A DNA stretch of 26,928 nt from Chara braunii (taxonomy: Eukaryota > Streptophyta > Charophyceae > Charales > Characeae), in NCBI GenBank assembly GCA_003427395.1, contig BFEA01000057.1, positions 3,919,116 through 3,946,043 on the forward strand, given 5' to 3'. Position 1 is the stretch's first letter; each line of letters starts with the position of its first letter. The notes under the pieces are model-generated. The model worked only from the letters and a program-made list of their open reading frames with translations. It was not told the DNA's origin and did not search any database. Both the position numbers and the translations under genes were made by a program. This document shows, piece after piece, positions 9,423 to 20,470 of this stretch.

Positions 9423-9870
9423 GTTTGAGGTTGTCAATGTCCCTGCCCATGAAGCCTTCACAAGCCATGCGCAGAAAATCGTTTTCAACTTTTCAGGGAG
9501 GTCATTGGCCGTTTTACCGAAGAAGTCCTCGTCAACTTTAGGGTTGTTTAAAAGGGTCCAGATGCCTCGCCTTTCCGGGAGAGCTGTAAGGGTTCTGAAG
9601 GCTTGTGGAATAGATCAGGAGGAAGCTTTGCGGAAACATGTGGCTGCGTCAATCGAAAGCGTTATTGCTTTGTCTGATGGGTCTGATGACGACGCCAGAC
9701 GGGGTACCGTCAAAGACCTGTGTCCTTCGCCAAAGACACATTCAGCAGTCGGGGTTATAAATTTTCTAGAAAAAGGGCACACAGTTCTTGACCAGTTCGC
9801 CCCGGTGGTTTTGGCGGCTCCTCACACTTGTTCTTGGGTGTATGTGCAGCTGCGGCAACATCATCTTTTC
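9423..9870 (+). pseudogene. N-terminal part of the Ulp1-like peptidase gene, frameshifted
   Basis: The segment codes FEVVNVPAHEAF at its start and continues as a mixed, soluble-looking sequence to about 9835. After that the coding signal passes to frame 3, which carries the peptidase domain. It may be a separate gene or the 3' part of the long upstream unit; the shared strand and the candidate intron directly before it favour one unit. No domain was recognised. The run DGSDDDARR (about 9676-9702) suggests an acidic linker. Confidence 0.4.
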
Positions 9871-10445
9871 GCGTGTCGTTGCCTACTGAGGAGCTTAGCG
9901 GTGCAGACTTGAGAATGTTGCATGAGGTCTGCGGAGATTTCAGCAACGGCCACGAGGTGGTTTCCTCGATTCGCAAAGGGACCAGTTCTATTCTGTTGAG
10001 CAGAAAAAATCTTCAGACTCTTGTCCAGGGGGGGTGGCTTTGCGACGAGGTGGTGGAGTCCTACTTGGCCTTGGTTGGCAATGCTACATTGCCGGGGTGT
10101 CCCTCTGTTTATATTTCCAGTTCGTTTTTCTATACGAAGCTCGTCGATGAGGGATGTCGACATGATAGGGTTGCGAGATGGACAAAAGATGTCAACATTT
10201 TTGCGTACGATATGCTAATCATTCCTGTTCATAAAAATCGAGTGCACTGGACCCTATTATGCGTTCGCGAAGGAGGGCTGGAGTACTACGACTCCCTCCT
10301 ACAAGACGATGGCGGTTTTTCTTCCGGTGTGCTTGCGAACTTCACGAAATACCTATGTGACGCAGCAGTTCGTCAATTTTTTCGACACACGAAACTGGAT
10401 CTGTCGGAGCCCAAGGTGGTTGTTCACACGAGTTTCACCAAATAA
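9828..10445 (+). pseudogene. Ulp1/SENP-like C48 cysteine peptidase, truncated before the catalytic Cys
   Basis: The frame shows the Ulp1 fold order: GGWLCDEVVESYLALV (Trp at 10035, residue 70) matches the W-L-x-D-x-V-I motif. Next come YISSSFFYTKL, RWTKDVNIF and IIPVHKNRVHWTLL, with the catalytic His at 10245 (residue 140), then YYDSL with the catalytic Asp at 10290 (residue 155). The glutamine and the D-C-G catalytic cysteine expected about 40-60 residues later are absent; the frame ends in TAA at 10443-10445, and no D-C-G-coding stretch was seen in the next 800 bp. Ulp1-type peptidases process SUMO. Copies are also carried by plant and fungal DNA transposons such as Ulp1-bearing MULE-type elements. 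CCCAAG/GTGG near 10410 could be a donor to an unseen exon. Confidence 0.7.
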
Positions 10446-11250
10446 GAACACACTAAGAACTCATAATTGAGAATGCTGGTAAAGTCTCATCATCATCATC
10501 AACGAAGAACCAAGGTTGATATCCTATCTGGCGCTCGACGCCCATACTACAAATGGCAGATCCTATCTAGCCTAGACTACAACGTCGAAGATGACGTCAA
10601 CAACTTTCCGGAAGTACGAGCATATAGCGATCAATGTCGCACGCTTCCAACACCAGATATGTCTCTTGCCTCACTCACAACCTCGTTCCCCAACACACAG
10701 ATGCCACTTGTACCCAAGGACCACGCTCCGCCACACCCAGCTTACAGCAGCGCAGCTCGGCTATGGCTGCCTGCTCCTTCCTGCTCGCCCGTGAGTGAGT
10801 GAGCACTGGCTAGCTATTAGCACAACAACGCTTGCGCAGCATGCAGCCAGCACCCGAATGCCCAATCTGGAGGCAGGCCCTTTGCTATATCGAAGTGGCC
10901 TGCCTGCGTTCAGTCCCAGGAAGCTTCCGGTAGGCCCCGGAGCATGAGGCCCAGCACGAATGAGAACAGGCATTGGGCCTGAGGTGGTTGCATGCACCCA
11001 ACTGCCTTTGGCCTGTGTTTGGCCCAGTACCCGTATCCAGCCCAGGGCCTGCTTTCCATACATTCACACAGGCGGCCCAGGGCCTGGGTTCTCTCAACCA
11101 ACTGGCGCTACGCAACTGCCTGAATTTCCTTAGTTGCGCGGTGGCCAAAATAGGGCCCTGAGGGCCTCGTCGAGCCTGCCTTCATTTAGGGCGCCCGACT
11201 TGCTCCAAAATGGGGCCGAATGGGGCTCATAGAGGCAGTGGCCTCGCACA
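10446..11250. other. Unassigned region between the decayed gene and the LTR element
   Basis: The frame at 10467-10802 is open but matches no family I know; it starts with a CAT/ATC run coding His. From about 10870 to 11165 short words based on GGCCCAGGGCCTG and GGCCTG recur on both strands, most clearly at about 11040-11055 and 11072-11086. Nothing else was recognised. Confidence 0.5.
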
Positions 11251-11839
11251 TCTCTCTGTTGAGGCTGTACTATAGGTAGGACAGATTCACAATTTTGTTT
11301 GGCTGAGGGCTAACCGAGGGACCTACCTGTGAGGGAAATTCGTGAGGGACATATCTGCAAATCCGGGAAAATACAGGCTCGGTACTAACAGGACTCCCTA
11401 CAGCTACCCTAACTGCGAATAGCAGGCCCGGGCTACCCCTAGGACAGACAGGCCCCAAGGGCCTATTCTGATAGACGGTCCTATAGCCTATAGCCGGGTC
11501 AGGTAGAGGCCGAGAGGCCGAAACAGATACGGTACCGGTCGGTCAGTCAGTCCGGTCTAGGTCGAGTCTAGGCTAGTGGTAGTCTATAGATAGATTAGGC
11601 ACACCGGTTTAGGGCTTTTGGCAGTCGGTACCGAGTACATCGCTGCTGTGCTACGCGTGAACCGGAAGTGGTGACGGCTCAACGTGGAAGGAGACAGGCA
11701 TAGCCAGACTTTCGGAGCGCCGACCATAGCTGGGCCCTGCGCTATACTCTGCCAGCACGCAGGGGCTGACAGAGGTCTGGGTTATCGAGGTCTGCTGGAG
11801 GCGAGAGAGATTGGTGCCCTGCTGGACCCTCCTCCGGAG

Positions 11840-12054
11840 NNNNNNNNNNNNNNNNNNNNNNNNNNNNNNNNNNNNNNNNNNNNNNNNNNNNNNNNNNNNN
11901 NNNNNNNNNNNNNNNNNNNNNNNNNNNNNNNNNNNNNNNNNNNNNNNNNNNNNNNNNNNNNNNNNNNNNNNNNNNNNNNNNNNNNNNNNNNNNNNNNNNN
12001 NNNNNNNNNNNNNNNNNNNNNNNNNNNNNNNNNNNNNNNNNNNNNNNNNNNNNN
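11840..12054. other. Assembly gap of 215 N
   Basis: The gap lies inside the 5' LTR. The matching stretch of the 3' LTR (about 19971-20083) is only about 115 bp. The size is therefore either arbitrary or reflects more copies of the 30-bp tandem repeat that abuts the gap. Confidence 0.99.
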
Positions 12055-12144
12055 CGCTTCCCTCAGGAGGCTGTATTTGGGTGGCGCTTCCCTCAGGAGG
12101 CTGTATTTGGGTGGCGCTTCCCTCAGGAGGCTGTATTTGGGTGG
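12055..12144 (+). repeat. 30-bp tandem repeat, three identical copies, at the gap edge
   Basis: The unit begins CGCTTCCCTCAGGAGGCTGT and ends GGGTGG. Copies are at 12055, 12085 and 12115. The 3' LTR has a single copy near 20084, so the array expanded only in the 5' LTR. It may continue into the unsequenced gap. Confidence 0.95.
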
Positions 12145-12559
12145 CGCTTGATGTTTCAGGGGCTCAGGGGTGTTACGGGTGTTAATCAGGGTTGGGGAGT
12201 GAAGCGCTGCTCATTTCAGAGCAGCGCACTGTAGTTCTGAAGTTATCCTGACAATTCGAGACTCCGAGTTTAATAAACAGTGTATAAACTGGGTTTGGAC
12301 TATCATCGTTTCATTGTTTTCCTGGAATTGATCTGCTCGACTTTTCTCTATGACTGGTTGTGAGGATTGAGTGGAGTGAATTGCACTTTCAGTGTACCCT
12401 GTCATACCGCATGGTCAAGTCTTCCGCTGTGTTATCTCTCCCTGTGCGGTGTGATACTCCTATCCTCTCCCCTTCCTTTTGTGTATGTATGGGCATACCT
12501 GGAAGTCTCTGTGAGTGAGTGTTGGCCTTCAGGCAACAAAAAACCAGAATCATAACAGT

Positions 12560-12571
12560 TGGTATCGGAGC
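12560..12571 (+). promoter_or_regulatory. Primer binding site, Met-tRNA type
   Basis: TGGTATCGGAGC lies two bases after the 5' LTR. It differs by one base from TGGTATCAGAGC, the usual plant PBS that pairs with the 3' end of initiator Met-tRNA. It would prime minus-strand synthesis. The second element in this window has the same variant. Confidence 0.85.
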
Positions 12572-14055
12572 TATTGGATCCAGACTCTGGAGCGATTGAT
12601 GAGTTGGAGCACCCATCATCATCTGGCGAGAGTCTCATGGCGATTCATCATCTTCAGAGTTGTTGTCAGTAAGGGTGGTGGCTGTGAGTGTGTGGCAAGA
12701 AGAATTGGGCAGAGAATGACTCACTCCTGACTAGGGTTGTGCAGGAGTGATTGGCGATTGATACTCAGAGGCCTGAGAGGCTCTGAGAGGCTAAATTTAG
12801 CCTGGCGATTCATCTGGAGGTTGGCGATTGGTAAGGAAGTGACCCAGGAGGTGGCGATTGTGGACTTGGGTCAGGATCTCCAATTTCCAAGCAGCGGAGT
12901 ACAGGGTGATGTGGCGCTGCACTAAAGTTGCCAGTTATTGGCACCTGGGAGTTCGATTTCTCTGAATCTGTCAGTTGGGGGTGAAGCGCCTCAGGGTAAT
13001 CCACTGGATCACCAAGTTCGAGGCAATTTGGTACGTGGGAACACTGGATACTGTCAGGAGATGAAACTGGCGAGATGGGGTTGACCAGTCAGCCATAGCC
13101 AGAGTTTCATGCATCTTCTTCAGAGTTGACCCTGAAGTAAGTGTGTTCCTTACTCCATCCTGTGTGGCGATTAGGACTATTTTTAGGATAGCGAGCTTTG
13201 GTCTGTCTGTCAGGTGACAGTTGAAAATCGAAATTCAGACTGTGGGACAACCATGTCCAACTTCCCCTACCTATCTTCTTTGACTTCTACTAACCCTGTT
13301 TGACCTTCTTTCTGACTCATATTCCATTTGTGACTGCCTTACAGTATTGCGATTGACACAGTGTAGTGAATTGGTGAATTCAGGGTCCTGTCTTCAGTGA
13401 TAATGCAAATTTGAATTTTGCGCTGACATAGTTGAAGCTAGGTTAGACTAGGGTCAGTCATAACTTTGATTATGTCCGTCAGAATTCAATTCTGTCAGTC
13501 CCTGGTAAATCGCAATTCGGTAATTAGTCAGTGTCTGAAATCGCACATCCAAATTTGGTGTCCTGAGTCAGTTACAGTGAAAACTGTAATTCGCCATACC
13601 CAGGGTATGGCATACAGGGTCATTCAGTGGTGAGGTCTGTAGGGTAGGTCTAAAAATAGGGTCAACTGTAAATCGCTACATCTTGGTCATCAGTGGGTAC
13701 CTGTCTAACCCTAATTAGTCACTCTGTCTAATTACTAATCACTACTAATCAGTCCAAGACTGCGTCCTGTCAATTGTTGAAGCAGGATTTGCAATATTGC
13801 ATACAATTGTTGTGTCAGGGCAAGGATGGAAAAATTGTGAAATTGATTTTTGCCTGAGTGGTCACTAAACTGACTCTGACCCTCAAGTGGTCTGCTGAGA
13901 CTGAGCACTCACTTGCTCAGACTAACCAATCTTCTCTCTCCAGGCAGGTGACAACAATTGAGTGAGTACTGAAGGGAAACCTCAATTCCTGTTACCTCCT
14001 GCGTTGTCCTTGATTGTTTGTTTATTTTTATTTATCTGTATTGTGGGTGAGCAAA
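12572..14055 (+). other. Retrotransposon leader with a possible intron
   Basis: About 1.5 kb with no long coding frame. GAA/GTAAGTGTG at 13137 is a good donor, and TTCTCTCTCCAG ending at 13943 is a strong acceptor. The interval between them is relatively AT-rich and rich in short AATTTG/AATTCG words. If it is spliced, about 800 bp of leader would be removed before the gag ATG at 14056. Packaging signals cannot be identified by eye. Confidence 0.5.
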
Positions 14056-15665
14056 ATGGTTGATTCTGGGAAGGCAGCACTGTCTCAGAAGGCTGAGACT
14101 TCCGATGAGAAGCCTCAGGTACAGCTCAAGATTACGGTACAGCCTGAGACACCTGTTCTGCTTGACCCTTTAGAGGCTGGACTGGGCCCTGGAGGAGACA
14201 CTCCGCCAGCAGGCCCAGGCAGTTGAGTCTCTAAAGGCTGAGTTGAAGAAGAAGGAAGAAGCAGCTCAGAATGAGGCTAGGAGAAAACTTCTGATCGCAG
14301 ATGTGGAGAAGGTCAGGACAAGTGGTAGTTCCCGTCAGTATAACAAGGACATGGCTGAATTCATCCTCTTGCAGGATGATATTCACCGTTCTTATTTTAC
14401 TAACTCGGATGACCGAATTACCAGTTTGGAGAATAGCCACTCAGCTATTTCAAAGAAGCTGGATGACATTTCTGCCAAACTGTATCTGATCTTTACACAC
14501 TTAAAGATCCCTACCACTTCCCCTGCTCCTCCCTCTCTTGGACCTTCTCAAGGAAAGCCCACATCAACCCCATAATCCAGACCTACATCTCCACCCTCTA
14601 CACCCACATCAACAGCAACTTCTCATCCCTCAGCACCATTTGAGTTTCAGCGGCCTAAGCTGACACCTCCACCCATGTTCTCAGGCGAGGACCCAAAGGT
14701 GGATGTTGCAGATTGGGTCGCTGCCCAGAGAACCCACCTGAGTGGGTTCAAATGTGATGAGGATGTCAAGGTGTCTGCCATCCTTGCTCACTTGGAGCGG
14801 GCTGCACTGAAATGGTGCACCTCTACCTCCAGCAACCAAGGTATGGAGATGTCTGATTGGGCACAGAGGTTGGGGGTGGCTGGATTTCTGCAGGCACTGC
14901 AGGACCGGTTTGCAGACAAGGAGCAGGCCAGGAAAGCAGCATACAAAATTTTGCGCCTGGGCCAGAAAAAAGTTCGATGGCTCCTTGTCCAAACTGTACT
15001 CCGCCTTTGAGAGTCTTACGCCGACTCCTGGGTTGGAGATGAGTGAGCAGGATCTGCTCATTCATTTCATCAGGGCAGCTCCTGAGCAATTCCAGCTTGC
15101 TCTATTCTCTCAGGGCCACAAGGACTGGCGGTCCTTTGGCAGAGCAGCCCTGGACTTGGAGTCCAAGCTCCATGTTCAGGAAGCACCTTCTGAAGGAAGG
15201 AAGGGACCCTCCTCCAAAGGGCGAAGGAGGGGTAAGGGTGCCCTGGTTGCTGCTGCAGCTTCAGACTCAGATATTGACGCAGCATCCCAGGGTGGGAGCC
15301 CTCCACCTGGGACTGCATCATCATCTGCTGCAGATTCTGCTGTTCTTGCCCTGGCTGATGCTTTGATGGGCTTGACAAAGGGCAAGGCCCCAACCCAGAA
15401 AGCATCAACCAGTAAACAGGGGAAAGGAAAGGGACGTGCCTCTTCCCCTGGTGCCCAGAGAGTGCCTTTACCACGCGACGTCCGATGGCCAGCTGATCCC
15501 CTTGATCCTTCCACCTTCCCCTGGCATGCACTCAAGATCCAGGAGGGGGTATGGAGGAAGAGAAAGGACAAGGGGGTCTGCCTGAGATGCGAGGGGGAAC
15601 ACTTCCTGAAGGACTGTCCCAGCATGCCTCGTAGGTCTACAGGCAGCTCTAGTTCAAAAAACTAG
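14056..15665 (+). pseudogene. Gag of the chromovirus, interrupted
   Basis: The start chosen is ATG 14056 (MVDSGKAAL), the first ATG before the continuous signal. The frame changes near 14200-14235, has TAA at 14573, and shifts again at the AAAAAA run near 14968. A Glu/Lys-rich coiled-coil stretch (about 14205-14290) is followed by a Pro/Ser/Thr linker. The capsid-like region is coded at 14640-15180 (FSGEDPKVDVADWV, then WAQRLGVAGFLQALQDRFAD). A Ser/Lys-rich part follows, and a zinc knuckle CLRCEGEHFLKDC near 15580 (C-x2-C-x3-H-x4-C, one residue shorter than the usual spacing). The protein would coat element RNA. TAG at 15663 ends the frame. Confidence 0.85.
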
Positions 15666-15676
15666 AGCAGAGAGAG

Positions 15677-16735
15677 GTGGAGGCAGGAGCTCCTTCCACC
15701 AGTGCTGATTCACTTTCTGATGAAGGTGAATCTTCACATTCTCTCGCTGGTTCTTCTATCTCTGGGGTTGCATCTTCAGGGTCTTTCACTTTTGAAGACT
15801 CTAAGTTGGATGAGACATGGGAGGAGGAGGATGCTCAGCGTCTTGCTGATCTTTTCCTGTCTTTGCAGGAAAAGAAGAAGAAGCATAAGTCTGAACTCAT
15901 CCTGCTTCGACCCTTCATCCTGGGAGCCAAGATCAAAGGACTTTTGGACTGTGGGGCTACTCGCAACTTCATCTCTCCCAAGGCAGTCAGCAAGCTGCAC
16001 TTGGATCAGAGGTTGGTGAAATTGCAATAACCTATTGAGGTTCGCATAGGAGACTCTTCCACAGTCAGGAACACTACTGCTGTCAAGGGCCTACCTGTGT
16101 CCTTTGACAAGCAGGGAGAAATCAGGCATCGCCTGAATTTCTCTGTGTTCCCCAATGTTCCCTTTGACCTTGTCTTCTCCATGCAGTGGCTTGGTGCCAC
16201 CAATCCTAGGATCGACTGGTGGATCCCTAGAGTTGAACTGCCTGACCGGCATGGGGTATATCGCCCTTGCATGCTCGCTGACAAGTACCATCCGGCCAGC
16301 AGTTGTTATTGCATGAGTGCTCACAGATTTCTGTGATTTTCACGCCAGACTGACCACGCCTGTTTGTTCGTGGCCTATGTCAAACAGACTGACGTGGAGA
16401 TTGCTCCCTGTCCCTCTCAGATTCAGCAGGTGGTAGACAGTTTCGCAGATCTTATGGAGGAGCCTACTGGACTTGTCCATAAGCAAACCAAACATAAGAT
16501 TGAGATCCTGCCTGGTTCGGTCCCTCCCAAGGGCCGAGTCTACAGGATGTCCCTTGCTGTACTTGAAGAGCTCAGGAGACAATTGGAGACCTTGACCAGT
16601 AAGGGCTGGATCAGGCCCAACACATCTGAGTTTGGGGCACCAGTCCTCTTTGTTCCAAAGGGGAATGGTGAGTTCAGGATGTGCGTGGACTATAGAGGTC
16701 TCAACAAAATCATGAGGAAGTCTACAAAACCCTTC
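15677..16735 (+). pseudogene. Pol N-terminal part: aspartic protease and start of RT, interrupted
   Basis: Frame 2 runs through TAA at 16028 and TGA at 16334. An acidic Ser/Glu region comes first. The retropepsin motif LLDCGATRNFIS follows, with DCGAT at 15947-15961; Cys replaces the usual Ser/Thr, a variant also seen in related plant gypsy proteases. From 16490 the RT N-terminus appears: HKIEILPGSVPPKGRVYRMS, GWIRPNTSEFGAPVLFVPK and FRMCVDYRGLNKI. The frame is lost in ACAAAACCC near 16718. The protease would cleave the polyprotein. Gag and pol are in different frames here, but decay prevents judging whether this was ever functional. Confidence 0.88.
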
Positions 16736-18170
16736 CTCGCATTGATGATCTGTTGGACATGGTGCAGGGTTGTACCATCTTTAGCAAGATCGACCTCAAA
16801 TCTGGCTATCACCAGATTGATGAAGGTGATGTCCACAAGACTGCCTTCAGAACCAGGTATGATACTTACGAGTACCTGGTTATGCCATTCGGTCTTTGCA
16901 ATGCCCCAGGCACCTTCCAAACAGAGATGCATCGCATACTCAGGTCTTATCTGGACAAGTTCGTAGTTGTCTACCTTGATGATATCTTGGTATTCGGTCG
17001 ATCTGTCCAGGAGCATGCGCAGCAACATCTAGCCCCCGTCCTCCAGGCCTTACGTGACAACCAGTACAAGATCAGCGGAGAGAAGTCCTCTTTTGGGGTT
17101 CCCTCTGTAGTCTATCTGGGTCACGTCATTTACGGTGAGGGGTTGGCTCCTGAAGCAACAAAAGTTGTTGCAGTTCAGGACTGGCTGCGACCTGCTAACA
17201 TTCATGATGTCCGGGCTTTCTTGGGGCTTGCATCCTACTACAGGAAGTTCATTAAGAACTCTGCGATTTCAACACCAATGACTGATCTTACAAAGAAAGA
17301 CACTTCCTTTCTTTGGACATCAGAATGTCAGGAGGCTTTCACACGTCTCAAGGAGGCCTTGATTCGTGCTCCTGTCTTGAAGCTACCTGACCCTACCCTG
17401 CGTTTTGTGCTTACTACTGATGCTAGTCAGTATGGTGTAGGGGCGGTACTTCACCAGGATGATGGGAATGATCTGCAGCCTATCGAATATATGAGCAAGA
17501 AGATCAAAACAAAGAAGCTGCAGGATTCTACCTATGAGAAAGAGCTTTATGCTCTTGTGTCAACGCTCAAGCATTGGAAACACTTTCTCCTGGACAGGCA
17601 CTTCAAGATCTTTTCAGATCATTCCACCTTGCAGTGGATGAAGTCCCAAGGAGAGTTGAATGATAAGCTTGCTCGCTACATTCAGTCCATTGACATGTTT
17701 GACTTTGAACTGAAGCACAAGAAGGGCTGCTATAATCGAGTAGCAGACGCCCTCTCTCGTAGGCCTGAAGCTCTTTTCCTGATCATCTTTACTCACTCAT
17801 TTGAAGAGAGGACCCGTCAGACCATTGCCCCGTTGTTGCCCCACGATGAGATTTTTGGGCCTATTGTGAGGAATCTCCAGGATGATCCTGCCTCTGAACC
17901 AGGATATACTCTGGTCTCAGGTTTGCTGTATACATGCAGCAGAGGTGAGGAGCGCCTGTGCATTCCCCAGGACCGCAAGCTGAGGACCCTTCTGATGTTA
18001 GAGTGTCATGATGCTCGTGGTCACTTTGGTGCCCTCAAATCTTATGCAGCCCTATCGCAGCGCTTCTTCTGGAAGGAGATGAGTGACATGCTGCACTATG
18101 TGGAAACATGTGAGTTATGCCAAAGGAACAAGGTTGTACGGCGACCTCCCTTGGCCTACTCAAACCACTA
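16720..18170 (+). pseudogene. Reverse transcriptase, RNase H and integrase zinc-binding domain
   Basis: Frame 1 is open through this interval. RT shows IFSKIDLKSGYHQI, MPFGLCNAPGTFQ and the active site YLDD at 16972-16983. The thumb follows with FLGLASYYRKFIK. RNase H starts with LTTDASQYGVGAVL (Asp at 17419), then YEKELYALV and the SDHSTLQWM region with its Asp. The integrase HHCC finger is present: His at 18007 and 18022, Cys at 18109 and 18118. RT copies RNA to DNA, RNase H degrades the RNA strand, and integrase inserts the product. Key residues visible here are intact although the frame breaks at both ends, near 16720 and 18165. Confidence 0.95.
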
Positions 18171-19301
18171 CCTATCCCGGATGCACCTGCACAGTCAGTG
18201 TCTATTGATTTTACTGACTTGGGTAGGACTACTCCTCGTGGTATGCGTTAGGTCATGGTATGTGTGGATCGGTTCTCCAAATATGCAGAGTTCATCCCCT
18301 TACCAGCTGAGGCTCGTGTGCTAGCCGTTCAGGCGGCCTTTGCTGACAGGTGGGTTACATATCATGGATCACCCACCTCCATTGTCGGTGACAGAGATCC
18401 CCGGTTTTGCAGCAATGAATGGCAATCCTACTGCAGGGAGTACCTTCATTCACTCCTGGATATGACATGTGGTCGTCATCCTGAAGCCAATGGTCAGGCT
18501 GAGGTGATGAACCAGATTCTCTTCCAGCTGTTGCGTCCTGTGATCAGTCCAGATCAACAGGACTGGGATCTTCATTTGAGTCGTGCACAGCTTGTGTACA
18601 ACACGTATGTACACTCCTCTACTGGCTTCACACCCTACCGGTTGCACTGGGGTCGTTAGCCACGGCAGCCTCTCGATGACATCATCGATAAGGCTACCCC
18701 TACGCTGACACCTGGAACTGCAAAGTTCACTAGGCGTTACCGTGTGGACATAGAGCGCACCCGTGCTAACCTACTGAAAGCCCAAAAGGCTATGATTCAG
18801 CAGGCTAACAAGCACAAGCGTCCTTCTACTATTCGCACAGGTGACAAGGTGTGGGTACTCAGTTCTGAGCTGTCGCGAGAGGAGGACATTTCGCTTAAGC
18901 TGTTGCCACGATATATGGGTCCATGGCAGGTCTTAGATACAGTGGGAGCTGACCCATTTGGACCCTCCTATACAGTGGATGTCCCTCTGCTTCTACAATC
19001 CTACCCTGTCTTTCATGCATCTAAGCTGCTGCCGTTCACGTCGGCTGATGCATTCCCAGACAGGCCCCCTCAGTTTGGTCCCCCTATCCCTGGCAAAGGA
19101 TATGAGGTCGAAACTGTGGAGGATGAGTCAGGTTCAGGTCCAGATAAGGAGTACCTTGTGAAGTTTCTGTACCAGCCACATACTGAGGACCGCTGGTTTA
19201 CTCGCAAGGAACTTCTGAAGACTGCCAAGTCAGTAATCCTCAAATATGAGGCAGCACAGAAGGGAGAACCCCTTCGACGTTCTGCACGCCTACGCCACTA
19301 G
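18171..19301 (+). pseudogene. Integrase core and chromodomain-like tail, interrupted
   Basis: After frameshifts near 18165 and 18245 the integrase core continues in frame 3 with VCVDRFSKYAEFIPL, GDRDPRF (catalytic Asp at 18390) and HPEANGQAE (Glu at 18501), about 36 residues apart. The first catalytic Asp lies in the damaged stretch. TAG at 18657 interrupts the frame. The GPY/F-type C-terminal module follows (GDKVWVL at about 18841, RYMGPWQVL, PVFHASKLLPF). A chromodomain-like tail (19101-19257) carries EYLVKFLYQPHTEDRWF, with Phe where Trp is usual. Such tails direct chromoviruses to modified chromatin. The last stop is at 19299. Confidence 0.9.
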
Positions 19302-19319
19302 CTCGGAGGTCCTCGCTCC

Positions 19320-19334
19320 GGGGGAGGGTAGGTC
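19320..19334 (+). promoter_or_regulatory. Polypurine tract
   Basis: GGGGGAGGGTAGGTC directly precedes TGTAATG, the inferred start of the 3' LTR. It would prime plus-strand synthesis. The two pyrimidines inside it make it imperfect. Confidence 0.65.
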
Positions 19335-20464
19335 TGTAATGACTTGCTGTTTTCTGGTTCCTGGTAGCCTCTCTCTGTCGAGGCTGTACTATAGGTAGGA
19401 CAGATTCACAATTTTGTTTGGCTGAGGGCTAACCGAGGGACCTACCTGTGAGGGAAATTCGTGAGGGAAATTCGTGAGGGACATATCTGCAAATGCGGGA
19501 AAATACAGGCCCGGTACTAACAGGACTCCCTACAGCTACCCTAACTGCGAATAGCAGGCCCGGGCTACCCCTAGGACAGACAGGCCCCAATGGCCTATTC
19601 TGATAGACGGTCCTATAGCCTATAGCCGGGTCCGGTAGAGGCCGAGAGGCGAAACAGATATGGTACCGGTTGGTCAGTCAGTCCAGTCTAGGTCGAGTCT
19701 AGGCTAGTGGTAGTCTATAGATAGATTAGGCACACCGGTTCAGGGCTTTTGGCAGTTGGTACCGAGTACATCGCTGCTGTGCTACGCGTGAACCAGAAGT
19801 GGTGACGGCTCAGCGTGGAAGGAGACAGGCATAGCCAGACCTTCGGAGCGCCTGCCATAGCTGGGACCTGCGCTGTACTCTGCCAGCACGCAGGGGCTGA
19901 CAGAGGTCTGGGTTATCGAGGTCTGCTGGAGGCGAGAGAGATTGGTGCCCTGCTGGGCCCTCCTCCGGAGTGGGGTTCCAGGGTTGCGGTGCTGCAGCCA
20001 TAGCTGCAGCTTCTTCCTCAGAGGTCATCTTGTCAGGGTTTGGTGGCGCTGCTGCAGACTTCCACCCGGGAAGTCAGGGTGGCGCTTCCCTCAGAAGGCT
20101 GTATCTGGGTGGCGCTTGATGTTTCAGGGGCTCAGGGGTGTTACGGGTGTTAATCAGGGTTGGGGAGTGAAGCGCTGCTCATTTCTGAGCAGCGCACTGT
20201 AGTTCTGAAGTTATCCTGACAATTCGAGACTCTGAGTTTAATAAACAGTGTATAACTGGGTTTGGACGATCATTGAGTGGAGTGAATTGCACTTTCAGTG
20301 TACCCTGTCATATCGCATGGTCAAGTCTTCCGCTGTGTTATCTCTCCCTGTGCGGTGTGATACTCCTATCCTCTCCCCTTCCTTCTTGTGTATGTATGGG
20401 CATACCTGGAAGTCTCTGGGAGTGAGTGTTGGCCTTCAGGCAACAAACAACCAGAATCATAACA
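19335..20464 (+). repeat. 3' LTR of the chromovirus
   Basis: It runs from TGTAATG after the polypurine tract to ATAACA, so it has TG...CA ends. From 19370 it matches the 5' LTR. It is gap-free and shows what the N stretch of the 5' LTR should contain. AATAAA is at 20240. The start is inferred; only 19370 onward is supported by both LTRs. Confidence 0.9.
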
Positions 20465-20470
20465 CCGGTT

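Larger units (their letters stand above)
11251..12557 (+). repeat. 5' LTR, probably missing its first ~35 bp, with assembly gap
   Basis: It aligns to the 3' LTR from TCTCTCTGTTGAGG (11251) to CATAACA (12557). It ends two bases before the PBS. AATAAA at 12272 is a possible polyadenylation signal. A stretch of about 60 bp between about 12310 and 12372 is absent from the 3' LTR. The 3' LTR in turn carries a 14-bp duplication (GTGAGGGAAATTC) that this copy lacks. Confidence 0.9.
11251..20464 (+). mobile_element. Ty3/gypsy chromovirus-type LTR retrotransposon, decayed
   Basis: The order is 5' LTR, PBS, long leader, gag, protease, RT, RNase H, integrase, chromodomain-like tail, polypurine tract and 3' LTR; this order defines Ty3/gypsy. 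The element is about 9.2 kb including a 215-N gap. Gag and pol are interrupted by stops at 14573, 15663, 16028, 16334 and 18657, and by frameshifts near 14230, 14968, 16715, 18165 and 18245, so it cannot be autonomous. By eye the LTRs differ at about 19 positions over the roughly 590 bp before the gap (about 3%), plus indels. No target-site duplication was found. The 5' LTR lacks the first 35 bp seen in the 3' LTR, so the 5' end may be truncated. Confidence 0.92.

Noticed and set aside
2976-10445. Bacterial or phage contamination as the source of the ParB-like region
   Set aside because: It is contiguous with plant-type repeats and a retrotransposon, carries a candidate GT-AG intron and a eukaryotic Ulp1-like peptidase, and lacks operon features such as ribosome binding sites. 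A chimeric assembly cannot be fully excluded.
11190-11250. First 35 bp of the 5' LTR hidden upstream of 11251
   Set aside because: Only a short GACTTGCT word matches the 3' LTR start, which is no better than chance.
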